Positions 25,116-33,958 of a stretch of DNA of 64,000 nucleotides are shown here, piece after piece. Source of the DNA: Paenalcaligenes suwonensis (GTDB lineage: Bacteria > Pseudomonadota > Gammaproteobacteria > Burkholderiales > Burkholderiaceae_B); the NCBI RefSeq assembly GCF_011290505.1, contig NZ_JAANPV010000008.1:124001-188000 (forward strand), in the 5' to 3' direction. Both the position numbers and the translations under genes were made by a program. The first letter of the stretch is position 1, and every line of letters starts with the position of its first letter. A model generated the notes under the pieces. The model did no database searches. It was not told where the DNA came from and saw only the letters and a program-made list of their open reading frames with translations.

Positions 25116-26409
25116 ACTGCTGAGATTTTTGCTCTCTAACCGTTGCCACCGCAAACAGCGAAATCACCGCCGTCAGCACGATGTACACCGCAACAGGTGT
25201 CCACGAGTTATCGTATTTATCCATCAACCATGTAGCGATCAATGGCGCTGTACCACCGGCCAACGCTGCACCAATCTGGTAACCCAAAGTGATACCGGTG
25301 TAGCGAACACGTGTTGAGAAAATTTCCGAGAACATAGTACCCAATACAGCGGTAATAGGTGCCCAGATAATACCCAAACCCACAACGGTCGCAATCAACA
25401 ACATGGTGGTGCTACCGCTATCCAGCATCATGAAGTATGGGAAAGCGTACAGACCCATTGCCACAGCACCCAACATAAACAAGCGCTTACGGCCTACGTA
25501 GTCAGAGCACAAGCCCATCAACGGAATGCAGATAGTGGTCACTAAAGTAGCAATCGTTACCGCGTTCAATACGTCAAAGCGGTTGAAATCCAATGCACCT
25601 GTGGCGTAACTCACTACATAGGTAGAGAAAATGTAAAACGGGGCTGTTTCAACCACTTTTGCACCAATAGCAATCAACACTTCACGTCGGTGCGTGGTCA
25701 GTGTTTCCATAATGGGCATACGTGAAATATCGCCGCTTTCTTTGGCTTTTTGGAAGGCCGGTGTTTCATCAATCCCGTTACGAATCCACAAGCCCAGCAA
25801 TACCAGACCAGCACTCGCAATAAATGGAACACGCCAGCCCCATTTCAGGAAATCCTCATCGGGCAGCAAGCTCATCAATGTCATGGCCAACGTCGCCAGC
25901 AACATACCAATAGTCACACCCATTTGCGGCACACTACCGTACAAGCCTTTACGGTTTTTTGGAGCGTATTCGTAGGCTAGCAGCAAAGCACCACCCCACT
26001 CACCACCAATCCCCAAGCCTTGAATTAAGCGGAAAACAATCAGCAAGATTGGTGCCAACATACCGATGTCATCGTAGCCTGGCAACAAACCAATCATGAC
26101 GGTTGCACCTCCCATCAATGACAAGGTAATTACCAGCGTACGCTTACGACCAATACGGTCACCAATGTGCGCAAAAATAAAACCACCCAATGGGCGAATA
26201 AAAAATGTGAGCGCAAAAGACAGGTATGCCAGCATCAACCCAACGACTGGGTCAACGGTAGGAAAGAACACTTTATTAAATACCAACCCTGCGGTGGTGG
26301 CATATAGAAAGTAGTCAAACCATTCAATGGAACTACCCGTTAAACTCGCGATAAGTACGCGTTTATGCGAAACCTTTGACGCTACTGCGGCCTCGTTTTG
26401 TTGACTCAC
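25114..26409 (-). CDS. MFS transporter, metabolite:H+ symporter (MHS) family
   Basis: A 431-residue inner-membrane transporter with 12 hydrophobic segments. The MHS-type start SLTGSSIEWFDYFLYATTAGL (about 18-38) and the GxxxDRxGRK loop, seen as HIGDRIGRKRTLV (about 82-94), are clear. The GEWGGALLLAYEYAPKNRKGLYGS block lies near residue 136. Members carry proline, shikimate, citrate or aromatic acids with protons. The start is GTG at 26409, with AAGGAG before it. It stands alone, so the substrate cannot be inferred from neighbours. Confidence 0.89.
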   Translation of the reverse strand: MSQQNEAAVASKVSHKRVLIASLTGSSIEWFDYFLYATTAGLVFNKVFFPTVDPVVGLMLAYLSFALTFFIRPLGGFIFAHIGDRIGRKRTLVITLSLMGGATVMIGLLPGYDDIGMLAPILLIVFRLIQGLGIGGEWGGALLLAYEYAPKNRKGLYGSVPQMGVTIGMLLATLAMTLMSLLPDEDFLKWGWRVPFIASAGLVLLGLWIRNGIDETPAFQKAKESGDISRMPIMETLTTHRREVLIAIGAKVVETAPFYIFSTYVVSYATGALDFNRFDVLNAVTIATLVTTICIPLMGLCSDYVGRKRLFMLGAVAMGLYAFPYFMMLDSGSTTMLLIATVVGLGIIWAPITAVLGTMFSEIFSTRVRYTGITLGYQIGAALAGGTAPLIATWLMDKYDNSWTPVAVYIVLTAVISLFAVATVREQKSQQ

Positions 26410-26582
26410 TATGTCTCCTTGGTCTGAATACGCTGGCGTTTACGGAAGCTGCCCACTTCTCTACAAACACAGCCCTACGTTGTCGCTGCATAAGCATCAG
26501 CGACAAAAACAACCGAGAGTATAATGAGGTTGCACCTTTTGGATTATAGGGGTTTACCCGTTATCCCTATGAGACGTCATTC

Positions 26583-27185
26583 TTATTGTTCTTCAGGTGC
26601 TTTTACTTTTTCAAATAGACCTTGGCCACGCGTCATATTGGTAAACGCGTTCTCGAATTCAGGCACGTTTTCTACGGGAATCGCTACGCGCCACACTACG
26701 CCTTCAGCATCAAAATCTTCAGTGACCACTTGTACGCCGTGCTGTTCAAATCGCGAGCGCACCAATGCCATATCACTAAAGCTGCAACTACAGTCTATTT
26801 CAGACAAGGCGATAATTTCGCGTTTATCGGCCAATCGCAAGCATTGCGCTGCGACACCTCCATACGCCCTCACCAAACCACCTGTGCCCAGTTTTACGCC
26901 ACCAAACCAGCGTATCACCAGCACGACTACCTCGTCGCATTGCTGCCCTTCTATGGCTTGCAGTATGGGTTTGCCTGCTGTGCCGCCTGGTTCACCATCG
27001 TCGTTAAAACGGTAGTTATTGCCTATTTTGTAGGCCCAGCAGTTGTGTGTAGCATCTGGAACACTATACGCATCTAAGAAGCGCATAGCATCTTCCACTG
27101 TGCTAACAGGGGCAGCTATAGCCAAAAAGCGGCTACGTTTGATGTCTTCTTCAAACTGATGTACCCCCGTCAAACTGCACAGCAT
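26583..27185 (-). CDS. YigZ/IMPACT-family protein
   Basis: A 200-residue protein of the YigZ (UPF0029/IMPACT) family, with the N-terminal RSRFLAIAAPVSTVEDAMRFL block and the conserved HNCWAYKIG and DDGEPGGTAGKPIL motifs (about 48-80). A C-terminal DUF1949-like domain follows. The cellular role is not established; the eukaryotic relative affects the GCN2 stress pathway. I prefer the ATG at 27185, which has CGGAG five bases upstream, over the GTG at 27191. It lies ten bases after the ABC-F gene and probably shares its transcript. Confidence 0.9.
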   Translation of the reverse strand: MLCSLTGVHQFEEDIKRSRFLAIAAPVSTVEDAMRFLDAYSVPDATHNCWAYKIGNNYRFNDDGEPGGTAGKPILQAIEGQQCDEVVVLVIRWFGGVKLGTGGLVRAYGGVAAQCLRLADKREIIALSEIDCSCSFSDMALVRSRFEQHGVQVVTEDFDAEGVVWRVAIPVENVPEFENAFTNMTRGQGLFEKVKAPEEQ

Positions 27186-27195
27186 ACTCACTCCG

Positions 27196-28797
27196 TTAGG
27201 AATCTAAACCACGGTAGGTTAAGTAGTCGTCGTAGTTACCCACGAAGTCTTCAATCTTACCGTCAGGCATCACTTCCAAAATACGTTGGGCCACGCCACC
27301 CACGAACTCACGGTCATGGGAAACCACGATCAACGTGCCTGGGTATTTTTCCAACGCCATTTGCAAGGATTCGATGGATTCCATATCCAAGTGGTTGGTT
27401 GGTTCATCCATCAACAACACGTTATGTCTGCCCAACATCAGGCGACCAAAACTTAAGCGGTTTTTCTCACCACCAGACAGTACGTTAACGGATTTATTGA
27501 TTTCATCTGCCGAGAACAACAAACGTCCCAATACCGAACGCATGGCTTGATCGTCATCGCCTGCTTTGCGGAACTCGCTCAACCAATCAAACAAGTTGGC
27601 ATCCGTGTCGAACTGGTCCGATACGTCCTGCGCCATGTAGCCAATGTCAGCATTTTCAGACCAAGTTACCGTACCGGAATCGGCTGCCAAGTCTTGTGCT
27701 AGCATGCGCAGCAAGGTGGTTTTACCTACGCCGTTTGCGCCCACAATCGCAATACGTTCACCCGCCTCTACGGCCAAATTCAAACGGTTCACAATAGGAC
27801 GGTCGTACGATTTGCTAAGCAATTCAGTTTTCACCGCCAAACGGTGCAACGGCTTGGTTTGCTCAAAACGAATGTATGGGTTCTGACGTGAAGAAGGTTT
27901 TACCTCTACGGTGTCAGACTTAATTTTATCGATCTGTTTGATACGTGCTGTCGCCTGTCTGGCTTTGGATTTGTTGGCCGAGAAACGGCGCACAAAGTCT
28001 TGCAAGTCAGTAATGCGTTCTTTGGCTTTGGCGTTCGCATTCAGTTGACGCTCACGTGCCTGTGTAGAGGCCAGCATGTAGTCATCGTAGTTGCCAGGGT
28101 ACACACGCAACTCACCGTAATCCAAGTCAGCCATGTGCGTACACACCTGATTCAGGAAGTGACGGTCGTGACTGATGATGATCATGGTGCTTTGGTAGCT
28201 GTTCAGCACGTCTTCCAACCAACGGATAGTGTGAATATCCAAGTTGTTAGTAGGTTCGTCTAGCAGCAATACATCAGGGTTAGAGAACAATGCCTGAGCC
28301 AACAACACACGCAGCTTCCAGCCAGGCGCAACTTGCGACATCAGCATAGTGTGTTGCTCAACCGGAATTTCCAAGCCCAACAACAATTCACCTGCACGCG
28401 ATTCGGCTGTATAGCCGTCGTATTCTGCAAATTGTGTTTCTAGGTCTGCTGCTTTTAAGTAGTCTTCTTCGGTGGCTTCAGGATCCGCGTAGATTGCATC
28501 ACGCTCACTCATGACCCGCCACATTTCTGTGTGCCCCATCAAGACTACATCCAGCACGCGTTGGTCTTCAAACGCAAACTGATCCTGACGCAGTTTACCC
28601 ATACGCAGGCCCGGATCCAGCGTCACGTTACCGGAAGTGGCTTCTAAATCGCCGCCGATAATTTTCATGAACGTAGATTTGCCGGAACCGTTGGCACCAA
28701 TCAAGCCGTAACGGTTACCGCCGCCGAACTTGACGTTCACATTTTCAAAAAGAGGTTTGGCACCAAATTGGATGGTGAGATTTGCAGTGGAGATCAC
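27196..28797 (-). CDS. ybiT: ABC-F family ATPase YbiT
   Basis: A 533-residue cytoplasmic protein with two ABC ATPase domains and no membrane segment, as in translation factors of the ABC-F family that act on the ribosome. Walker A motifs are GANGSGKST (about 34-42) and GANGVGKTT in the second half; signatures are [14 protein letters not shown] and [14 protein letters not shown]. Long stretches match E. coli YbiT nearly residue by residue, for example [19 protein letters not shown] and [20 protein letters not shown], and length agrees (530). The linker between the domains (about 240-310) is rich in Arg and Lys. The start is GTG. Confidence 0.93.
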   Translation of the reverse strand: MISTANLTIQFGAKPLFENVNVKFGGGNRYGLIGANGSGKSTFMKIIGGDLEATSGNVTLDPGLRMGKLRQDQFAFEDQRVLDVVLMGHTEMWRVMSERDAIYADPEATEEDYLKAADLETQFAEYDGYTAESRAGELLLGLEIPVEQHTMLMSQVAPGWKLRVLLAQALFSNPDVLLLDEPTNNLDIHTIRWLEDVLNSYQSTMIIISHDRHFLNQVCTHMADLDYGELRVYPGNYDDYMLASTQARERQLNANAKAKERITDLQDFVRRFSANKSKARQATARIKQIDKIKSDTVEVKPSSRQNPYIRFEQTKPLHRLAVKTELLSKSYDRPIVNRLNLAVEAGERIAIVGANGVGKTTLLRMLAQDLAADSGTVTWSENADIGYMAQDVSDQFDTDANLFDWLSEFRKAGDDDQAMRSVLGRLLFSADEINKSVNVLSGGEKNRLSFGRLMLGRHNVLLMDEPTNHLDMESIESLQMALEKYPGTLIVVSHDREFVGGVAQRILEVMPDGKIEDFVGNYDDYLTYRGLDS

Positions 28798-28841
28798 GCT
28801 ATTTATAATTCGCTAAAAACTAAAACCTTCAAGTGTAGCAA

Positions 28842-28863
28842 GGGCTGTGACAAAGCACAGCCC
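28842..28863 (-). terminator. Possible terminator hairpin after LD-carboxypeptidase gene
   Basis: GGGCTGTG and CACAGCCC form an eight-base-pair stem around a six-base loop, 26 bases past the stop codon of the LD-carboxypeptidase gene. There is no good T run in the minus-strand transcript, so termination strength is uncertain. Confidence 0.45.
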
Positions 28864-28888
28864 ATACACTCCCCTAACCAACACGCCT

Positions 28889-29833
28889 TTAGTCGTGGTG
28901 GTGTTCGTCTATCAATAAATACGCCATATCATCTTCCCAAGCCACTCCCACCTGCTTACCTACTGGCAAGGTGGCTTTGACTTCGGTATGCCCGTAAGGC
29001 AAACCACGAATAATGGGCGTTTTTGTGTGGGCTCGTAACCACTGAATGGCGGCCTCCAAGTCGAAACCTTGGTCGTCGTCACTCAGTCTATAGCTACTAA
29101 AATCACCCAATACAATGGCGTGCTGCTTATCTAGCACACCGGAATACAGTAATTGGCTAAACATACGTTCTATACGATATGGGTGCTCACCCACATCTTC
29201 CAAGAACAGAATGCCTTTTTCTATGTTGGGGAAATACGGTGTGCCCATTAACGAGCACAACATGGCCATATTTCCGCCCCACAACACACCACGCTCATCA
29301 ACAGGGTCTGAACCAAAGGACTCAAAACTGAGCACCTCTAATTCGTGGCGCATGGTTTCGGCAAATAAATCTGCCGTTAGGTCGTCTACTTCTTCGGCAC
29401 CAAAGTCAAAGGCAGCGCAAGGGCCGGCATAACTAATCGCCCCCGTTTGTGCCAACAAGGCCAAGTTAAAGGCCGTGAAATCACTGTGCCCCACATAGCG
29501 CTTGCCGCTATCGGCAATGGCTTTCCAGTTAATGTGCGGCAACAGCCTAGACATGCCGTAGCCACCACGGCTCGCCAACACAATGCTTTGATCGGCATGG
29601 ATAGAACGCTCGATCGCAGCCAAACGTTGCTCGTCTGTGCCCGCAAAACGTTGGTGCCTAGCCAGCACATCTTGATCTAGCACGGTTTCAAAACCCAGTG
29701 TTTTCAGGCTTTGTGTTGCTCTTTCTAGCTGGACTGCTTCTTTAACAGCACTGGACGGTGAAATCACATAAATCGCATCATGGTCATGATGATGGGCACT
29801 GCAGGTACAAGAATGGGGATGATGCTGACTCAT
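28889..29833 (-). CDS. LD-carboxypeptidase (muramoyltetrapeptide carboxypeptidase)
   Basis: A serine peptidase of family S66, 314 residues, that removes the terminal D-alanine from tetrapeptides in peptidoglycan recycling. Family motifs are SRGGYGMSRLLPHI, VGHSDFTAFNLAL (probable catalytic serine), FLEDVGEHPYRIERM (probable catalytic glutamate) and GLPYGHTEVKATLPVG (probable catalytic histidine). The first 20 residues are unusual: very rich in His with two Cys (HHPHSCTCSAHHHDHD), and the C-terminus ends DEHHHD. This could bind metal or be neutral tail sequence. No signal peptide is seen, fitting a cytoplasmic recycling enzyme. Confidence 0.9.
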   Translation of the reverse strand: MSQHHPHSCTCSAHHHDHDAIYVISPSSAVKEAVQLERATQSLKTLGFETVLDQDVLARHQRFAGTDEQRLAAIERSIHADQSIVLASRGGYGMSRLLPHINWKAIADSGKRYVGHSDFTAFNLALLAQTGAISYAGPCAAFDFGAEEVDDLTADLFAETMRHELEVLSFESFGSDPVDERGVLWGGNMAMLCSLMGTPYFPNIEKGILFLEDVGEHPYRIERMFSQLLYSGVLDKQHAIVLGDFSSYRLSDDDQGFDLEAAIQWLRAHTKTPIIRGLPYGHTEVKATLPVGKQVGVAWEDDMAYLLIDEHHHD

Positions 29834-29853
29834 GGTTTCGCTGGCTCACTTAA

Positions 29854-29904
29854 GTAAACAAAAACAAGAGAGTGCGCCTTGCTGTCAAAGCTAACAAGGC
29901 ACAC
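29854..29904 (-). terminator. Rho-independent terminator after tadA
   Basis: On the minus strand, GTGTGCCTTG pairs with CAAGGCGCAC (one pair G-U) around a 13-base loop, followed by a T-rich tract (TTGTTTTTGTTTA). It begins about 12 bases after the tRNA deaminase stop codon. Confidence 0.65.
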
Positions 29905-29915
29905 CTACAAGTGAA

Positions 29916-30542
29916 TTACGCTTTTTCGCTATCGTTTTGGCTTTCGCCATCGCACTGACTGCTGCTTTGGCTTTCGCCGTCGCACTGACTGTTGCTTTGG
30001 CTTTCGCCGTCGCACTGACTGTTGCTTTGGCTTTCGCCGTCGCACGCCTTACGTCGTGCTTTGTGTTGGGCACGCCGTTCTTTGAAGAAACGTCGTAATA
30101 AATCGGCCGCCTCTGTTTCGCGCAGGCCTTGTTCAACCGTAGTTTGATGATTTAACTGAGACTGCTGCTGCAAGCATAAAACACTGCCGCAAGCCCCTGT
30201 TTTAGGGTCGGTAGCGGCATAGACTATTCTGCCCACACGTGCATGTAACATAGCCCCCATACACATGACACAGGGTTCTAGCGTGACATACACACTGGCA
30301 CCTGGCAGCCGGTAATTTCCTACATGAGCCGCCGCGGCTCGTAAGGCTACGACCTCGGCATGGGCGGTAGGGTCTGGCGTGGTAATTGTACGATTATACC
30401 CCTCGCCGATGATTTTCCCTTGTATGTCTACTACCACAGCCCCCACAGGCACTTCACCACACGCCCATGCTTGCATCGCTAGCTCTAGCGCGCGATCCAT
30501 GTAGGCTTGCTCAGCCTCGGCACTGAAGATTTGCAGATCCAC
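29916..30542 (-). CDS. tadA: tRNA-specific adenosine deaminase TadA, with a repeat-bearing C-terminal tail
   Basis: Deaminates adenosine 34 in tRNA-Arg(ACG) to inosine. The zinc-dependent deaminase site is complete: H61-A-E63 in TAHAEVVAL and P90-C91-V-M-C94 in PCVMCMGAM. The catalytic core ends near residue 166. The remaining 42 residues are a tandem repeat of a ten-residue unit, CDGESQSNSQ, polar and cysteine-bearing, which normal TadA (about 150-170 residues) lacks. The start is GTG at 30542; an ATG 42 bases further in would shorten the protein by 14 residues but lacks a better ribosome-binding site. The gene stands alone, with a terminator downstream. Confidence 0.92.
   Translation of the reverse strand: MDLQIFSAEAEQAYMDRALELAMQAWACGEVPVGAVVVDIQGKIIGEGYNRTITTPDPTAHAEVVALRAAAAHVGNYRLPGASVYVTLEPCVMCMGAMLHARVGRIVYAATDPKTGACGSVLCLQQQSQLNHQTTVEQGLRETEAADLLRRFFKERRAQHKARRKACDGESQSNSQCDGESQSNSQCDGESQSSSQCDGESQNDSEKA
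29941..30045 (-). repeat. 30-bp in-frame tandem repeat in the 3' end of tadA
   Basis: Three full copies of a 30-base unit (CTTTCGCCGTCGCACTGACT plus GTTGCTTTGG) run from 29941 to 30030, and half a copy follows to 30045. Copies two and three are identical, and copy one differs at two bases. A degenerate copy can be seen at 29921-29940. Thirty bases equal ten codons, so copy-number change would keep the reading frame. Confidence 0.92.
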
Positions 30543-30643
30543 CCTTTACCACCCTACCTGATTAGGCAAATCCCCAGTCGCGACTTTGCTACTAGCGCTC
30601 ATCTGTAGCGAGGCACGTATACTAGAGGACATTCCTATTTTTG

Positions 30644-31606
30644 ATGTTCGCATTCATGTCAAACTCCATGAACACATCCGACTCTACTGTTATACAGATT
30701 GACGGACTATCTAAGCGCTATGCCAATGGCTTCCAAGCGCTAGACAATGTCAGCCTGAATATTAAACGTGGTGAGATTTTTGCCTTATTAGGCCCAAACG
30801 GCGCTGGCAAAACCACACTTATTAGCATTATATGCGGACTGGTAAACGCCAGTCACGGTTCTGTGACGGTGGATGGCTTTGATTACAAACGCCACTACCG
30901 ACAAGCCCGCTCACGCATAGGCTTAGTGCCCCAAGAAATTGGTGCCGAAAGTTTTGAAAACGTCTTGAACAGCGTGAGCTTTAGCCGCGGCCTATTTGGT
31001 AAAGCCCCTAACCCCGAACTCATCGAGAAAATCCTCAAAAGCCTAAGCCTGTGGGATAAGCGCACCAACCCGCAAATTGCCTTATCCGGGGGGATGAAGC
31101 GCCGCGTACTCATTGCCAAAGCCTTATCGCATGAACCGGCTATTTTATTCTTGGATGAGCCTACCGCGGGTGTGGATGTCAGCCTACGCCAAGACATGTG
31201 GGCATTAGTACGCCAACTGCGCGATCAAGGTGTCACCATTATTTTGACCACGCACTACATTGAAGAAGCCGAAGACTTGGCTGATCGAGTGGGCATTATT
31301 CAAGGCGGCAAACTGCTACTGGTAGAAGACAAACAGCAATTAATGCAAAAATTTGGTGAAAAAACCATGCGTTTGCAATTGCAAAACCCTATTACCGCCC
31401 TGCCCGGTGACCTCGCCGATTTAGGTTTAGTGCTCACAGACGACGGTATGGCCTTGCTGTATCACTATAAAACTGATGATGCCCAACTGAGTATTGCCAA
31501 TATTCTCAAGGCCATTGAGCTGCACCATATCGCTGTTCAGGATATAGACACCCACCGTAGTTCGTTAGAAGAAATCTTTGTCAGCCTCATGGAGAAACCG
31601 GCATGA
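30644..31606 (+). CDS. ABC transporter ATP-binding protein (YadG-like)
   Basis: A cytoplasmic ATPase of about 320 residues. Walker A is GPNGAGKTT (about residue 50), the signature is LSGGMKRRVLIAKAL, Walker B is ILFLDEPTAGVDVS, and the switch histidine is in TTHYIEEAEDLADR. A domain of about 90 residues follows the ATPase core, as in YadG-type ABC-2 exporters. In-frame ATG codons at 30644, 30656 and 30668 are all possible starts, none with a strong ribosome-binding site. It overlaps the permease gene by four bases, so the two form an exporter. The substrate is unknown. Confidence 0.88.
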   Translation: MFAFMSNSMNTSDSTVIQIDGLSKRYANGFQALDNVSLNIKRGEIFALLGPNGAGKTTLISIICGLVNASHGSVTVDGFDYKRHYRQARSRIGLVPQEIGAESFENVLNSVSFSRGLFGKAPNPELIEKILKSLSLWDKRTNPQIALSGGMKRRVLIAKALSHEPAILFLDEPTAGVDVSLRQDMWALVRQLRDQGVTIILTTHYIEEAEDLADRVGIIQGGKLLLVEDKQQLMQKFGEKTMRLQLQNPITALPGDLADLGLVLTDDGMALLYHYKTDDAQLSIANILKAIELHHIAVQDIDTHRSSLEEIFVSLMEKPA

Positions 31607-32364
31607 ACCTGCGTGCTTTATTCGCTATTTATAAGTTTGAAATGGCACGTACACGGCGTACTTTAATGCAAAGTATTATTGCCCCCGTCATTTCTACTGC
31701 ACTGTATTTTGTGGTGTTTGGTGCGGCCATAGGCCCACGTATTCACGAAGTGCAAGGTGTAAGCTACGGTTCGTTTATTGTGCCGGGTTTGGTGATGCTG
31801 TCGGTGCTAACGCACAGTGTGTCCAATGCCTCGTTTGGTATTTATTTTCCACGGTTCTCACGCACTATTTACGAGATTCTATCGGCCCCCGTGTCGTACA
31901 CCGAAATCACCTTAGGTTTTGTAGGTGCTGCCGCGACCAAATCCATTATTTTGGCCACCATCATTTTGATTACGGCCAAACTCTTCGTGCCTTTCCATGT
32001 AGAGCACCCATTTTGGATGGTCGCCTTTTTGCTACTGACGGCACTAACCTTCAGTTTGCTGGGTTTTATTGTGGGCTTATGGGCAGATAACTTTGAAAAG
32101 CTGCAGTTAGTGCCCATGTTGATCATTACCCCACTGACTTTCTTGGGGGGTAGCTTTTACACCGTGGACATGCTGCCCAGCTTTTGGCAAAGCGTCAGCC
32201 TGTTGAACCCTGTGCTGTACTTGGTCAGCGGGTTCAGATGGAGCTTTTATGGTGTGGCCGACGTTAATGTGGCATTAAGCCTGGGCATGACCTGCTTATT
32301 CATGCTGCTTTGTGTTGCGGTCATTGCCCAGATTTTCCGTACTGGTTACCGGTTACGCCCCTAA
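31603..32364 (+). CDS. ABC-2 type transporter permease (YadH-like)
   Basis: A 253-residue membrane protein with six hydrophobic segments. It carries the ABC-2 consensus: YGSFIVPGLVMLSVLTHSVSN near residue 46, then PLTFLGGSFYTVDMLPSFWQ and LNPVLYLVSGFRW near 180-208, the last being the classic ABC-2 signature. Length agrees with YadH (about 256). The ATGA overlap with the upstream ATPase gene indicates coupled translation. Exported substrate unknown. Confidence 0.88.
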   Translation: MNLRALFAIYKFEMARTRRTLMQSIIAPVISTALYFVVFGAAIGPRIHEVQGVSYGSFIVPGLVMLSVLTHSVSNASFGIYFPRFSRTIYEILSAPVSYTEITLGFVGAAATKSIILATIILITAKLFVPFHVEHPFWMVAFLLLTALTFSLLGFIVGLWADNFEKLQLVPMLIITPLTFLGGSFYTVDMLPSFWQSVSLLNPVLYLVSGFRWSFYGVADVNVALSLGMTCLFMLLCVAVIAQIFRTGYRLRP

Positions 32365-32377
32365 AGGCGAAAGCCGA

Positions 32378-32860
32378 TTAATCGCGGAAGTTTTCAAACT
32401 GCAGCGGCAACTCTACATCGCTTTGTTTGAGCAAAGCGATGGCCTGCTGTAGGTCGTCACGTTTTTTACCCGTAACACGCAGCTTTTCACCCTGAATTTG
32501 GGCCTCAACTTTGATTTTCGCGGCTTTAATAGCAGCAATCAATTTTTTGGAGGTAGGCTGATCAATACCCTGTTTTACCGTAATCGCCTGACGGGCTTCT
32601 GCCACGTTTTCTAGCGGATCAGCGGTTTCCAAACAGCGCACATCAATATTTCGCGCCGCAATACGTGCACGCAAAATAGGCATCATTTGTGTCAACTGAA
32701 AGGTGCTAGGCGCGTATTGTGTCACCACATATTCGTCTAACTCAAAACGTGCGTTGGTGCCTTTAAAGTCAAAGCGGTTCACCAATTCACGGTTGGCTTG
32801 GTCCACGGCATTTTTCAGCTCTTGTTTGTCTACCTCTGAGACAACGTCAAAAGAAGGCAT
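32378..32860 (-). CDS. yajQ: YajQ family nucleotide-binding protein
   Basis: A 160-residue protein matching YajQ: MPSFDVVSEVDKQELKNAVD at the start, then the RFDFKGTNARFEL segment (about 31-43), DVRCLETADPLENVAEARQ, and a C-terminal block RVTGKKRDDLQQAIALLK. Members bind nucleotides, including cyclic di-GMP in Xanthomonas, and have been linked to RNA and phage transcription. I use the ATG at 32860; an upstream in-frame TTG would add four unlikely residues. It converges with the ABC exporter, 13 bases apart. Confidence 0.93.
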   Translation of the reverse strand: MPSFDVVSEVDKQELKNAVDQANRELVNRFDFKGTNARFELDEYVVTQYAPSTFQLTQMMPILRARIAARNIDVRCLETADPLENVAEARQAITVKQGIDQPTSKKLIAAIKAAKIKVEAQIQGEKLRVTGKKRDDLQQAIALLKQSDVELPLQFENFRD

Positions 32861-32971
32861 AGTGCAATCCAATAGAAGAAGTATTTATCATCCTTAAGTG
32901 TAACGCATTAGCTCGCTTGCTAAATGATGCTACAGTACTAAGTACCATGAATAAAAACCACAAGCATTCAC

Positions 32972-33958
32972 ATGTTATCGAGACTACGCCTTCTATTTGA
33001 CAACTTCACCCTCATCCTAATTGCCGTCGTTGTACTCGCCAGCGTCTTCCCCGCACACGGGCAAGGCGCTGTGTTTTTTGACTGGCTCACTAATGCTGCT
33101 ATTGCCCTGCTATTTTTTATGCATGGCGCCAAACTTTCCCGCGAAGCCATTATCGCGGGTGCTACGCACTGGCGTTTGCACGCCGTGGTATTTAGCTGCA
33201 CGTTCCTACTGTTTCCGCTGATAGGCTGGGCCACGCAACCCATCTTAGTACCTGTACTGGGCTTACAACTGGCTGCAGGCATTCTGTATTTGTGTGTGCT
33301 GCCAGGCACAGTGCAATCTGCTATTGCCTTTACCTCCATTGCTAAAGGTAACGTACCAGCCGCTATTTGTAGCTCATCAGCATCTAGCATTTTCGCCATT
33401 GTGTTAACACCACTGCTGCTAAAACTGCTGCTAGAAACCGAGGTTGAAATTGACATGACCGACACGGTAGTCAAAATCAGCCTACAAATTCTGCTGCCTT
33501 TTGTAGTGGGACACTTGATGCGCCCCTTTATCGGTCATTGGGTCACACGTAACCAAAACTGGCTAAAAAACATCGATCAAGGCTCTATTTTGCTGGTGGT
33601 GTACACCGCATTTAGCGCGTCGGTAGTAGGCGGTTTATGGGCAGAGGTTCACCCCTTGTCGTTGCTGGCCCTGACCATTGTGTGTTTGATTCTGTTGTTT
33701 GTGATTTTGTTTGGTACCCGTTGGATTGCTCGTCGCTTAAACTTCGACCTGCCCGACGAAATCACCATTGTGTTTTGCGCCTCTAAGAAAAGTATGGCCA
33801 CAGGCGTGCCCATGGCTCAAGTACTTTTCCCAGCCAGCATCATCGGCCCTATGTTGTTGCCGTTGTTGATTTTCCATCAGGTGCAGCTCATGGCCTGCGC
33901 GGTGATGGCCAATCAGTACGCCTTAAAACACAAGCAACAGGCTGAACACACCGCTTAA
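32972..33958 (+). CDS. Bile acid:sodium symporter-family protein (YfeH/SBF-like)
   Basis: A 328-residue inner-membrane protein with nine to ten hydrophobic segments, matching the SBF-like family (YfeH group). Typical blocks are LLFFMHGAKLSREAIIAG (near 45), PGTVQSAIAFTSIAKGNVPAAICSSSAS (near 112-139), and FCASKKSMATGVPMAQVLFP (near 268-287). These resemble the crossover region of sodium:bile acid symporters. Bacterial substrates are mostly unknown. It overlaps the convergent thioredoxin-like gene by four bases at its stop codon. Confidence 0.87.
   Translation: MLSRLRLLFDNFTLILIAVVVLASVFPAHGQGAVFFDWLTNAAIALLFFMHGAKLSREAIIAGATHWRLHAVVFSCTFLLFPLIGWATQPILVPVLGLQLAAGILYLCVLPGTVQSAIAFTSIAKGNVPAAICSSSASSIFAIVLTPLLLKLLLETEVEIDMTDTVVKISLQILLPFVVGHLMRPFIGHWVTRNQNWLKNIDQGSILLVVYTAFSASVVGGLWAEVHPLSLLALTIVCLILLFVILFGTRWIARRLNFDLPDEITIVFCASKKSMATGVPMAQVLFPASIIGPMLLPLLIFHQVQLMACAVMANQYALKHKQQAEHTA

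Noticed and set aside
29941-30045. Regular 30-bp direct repeats, looking like a small CRISPR array
   Set aside because: The copies abut without spacers and are in frame with the tRNA deaminase gene, so they are a coding tandem repeat.
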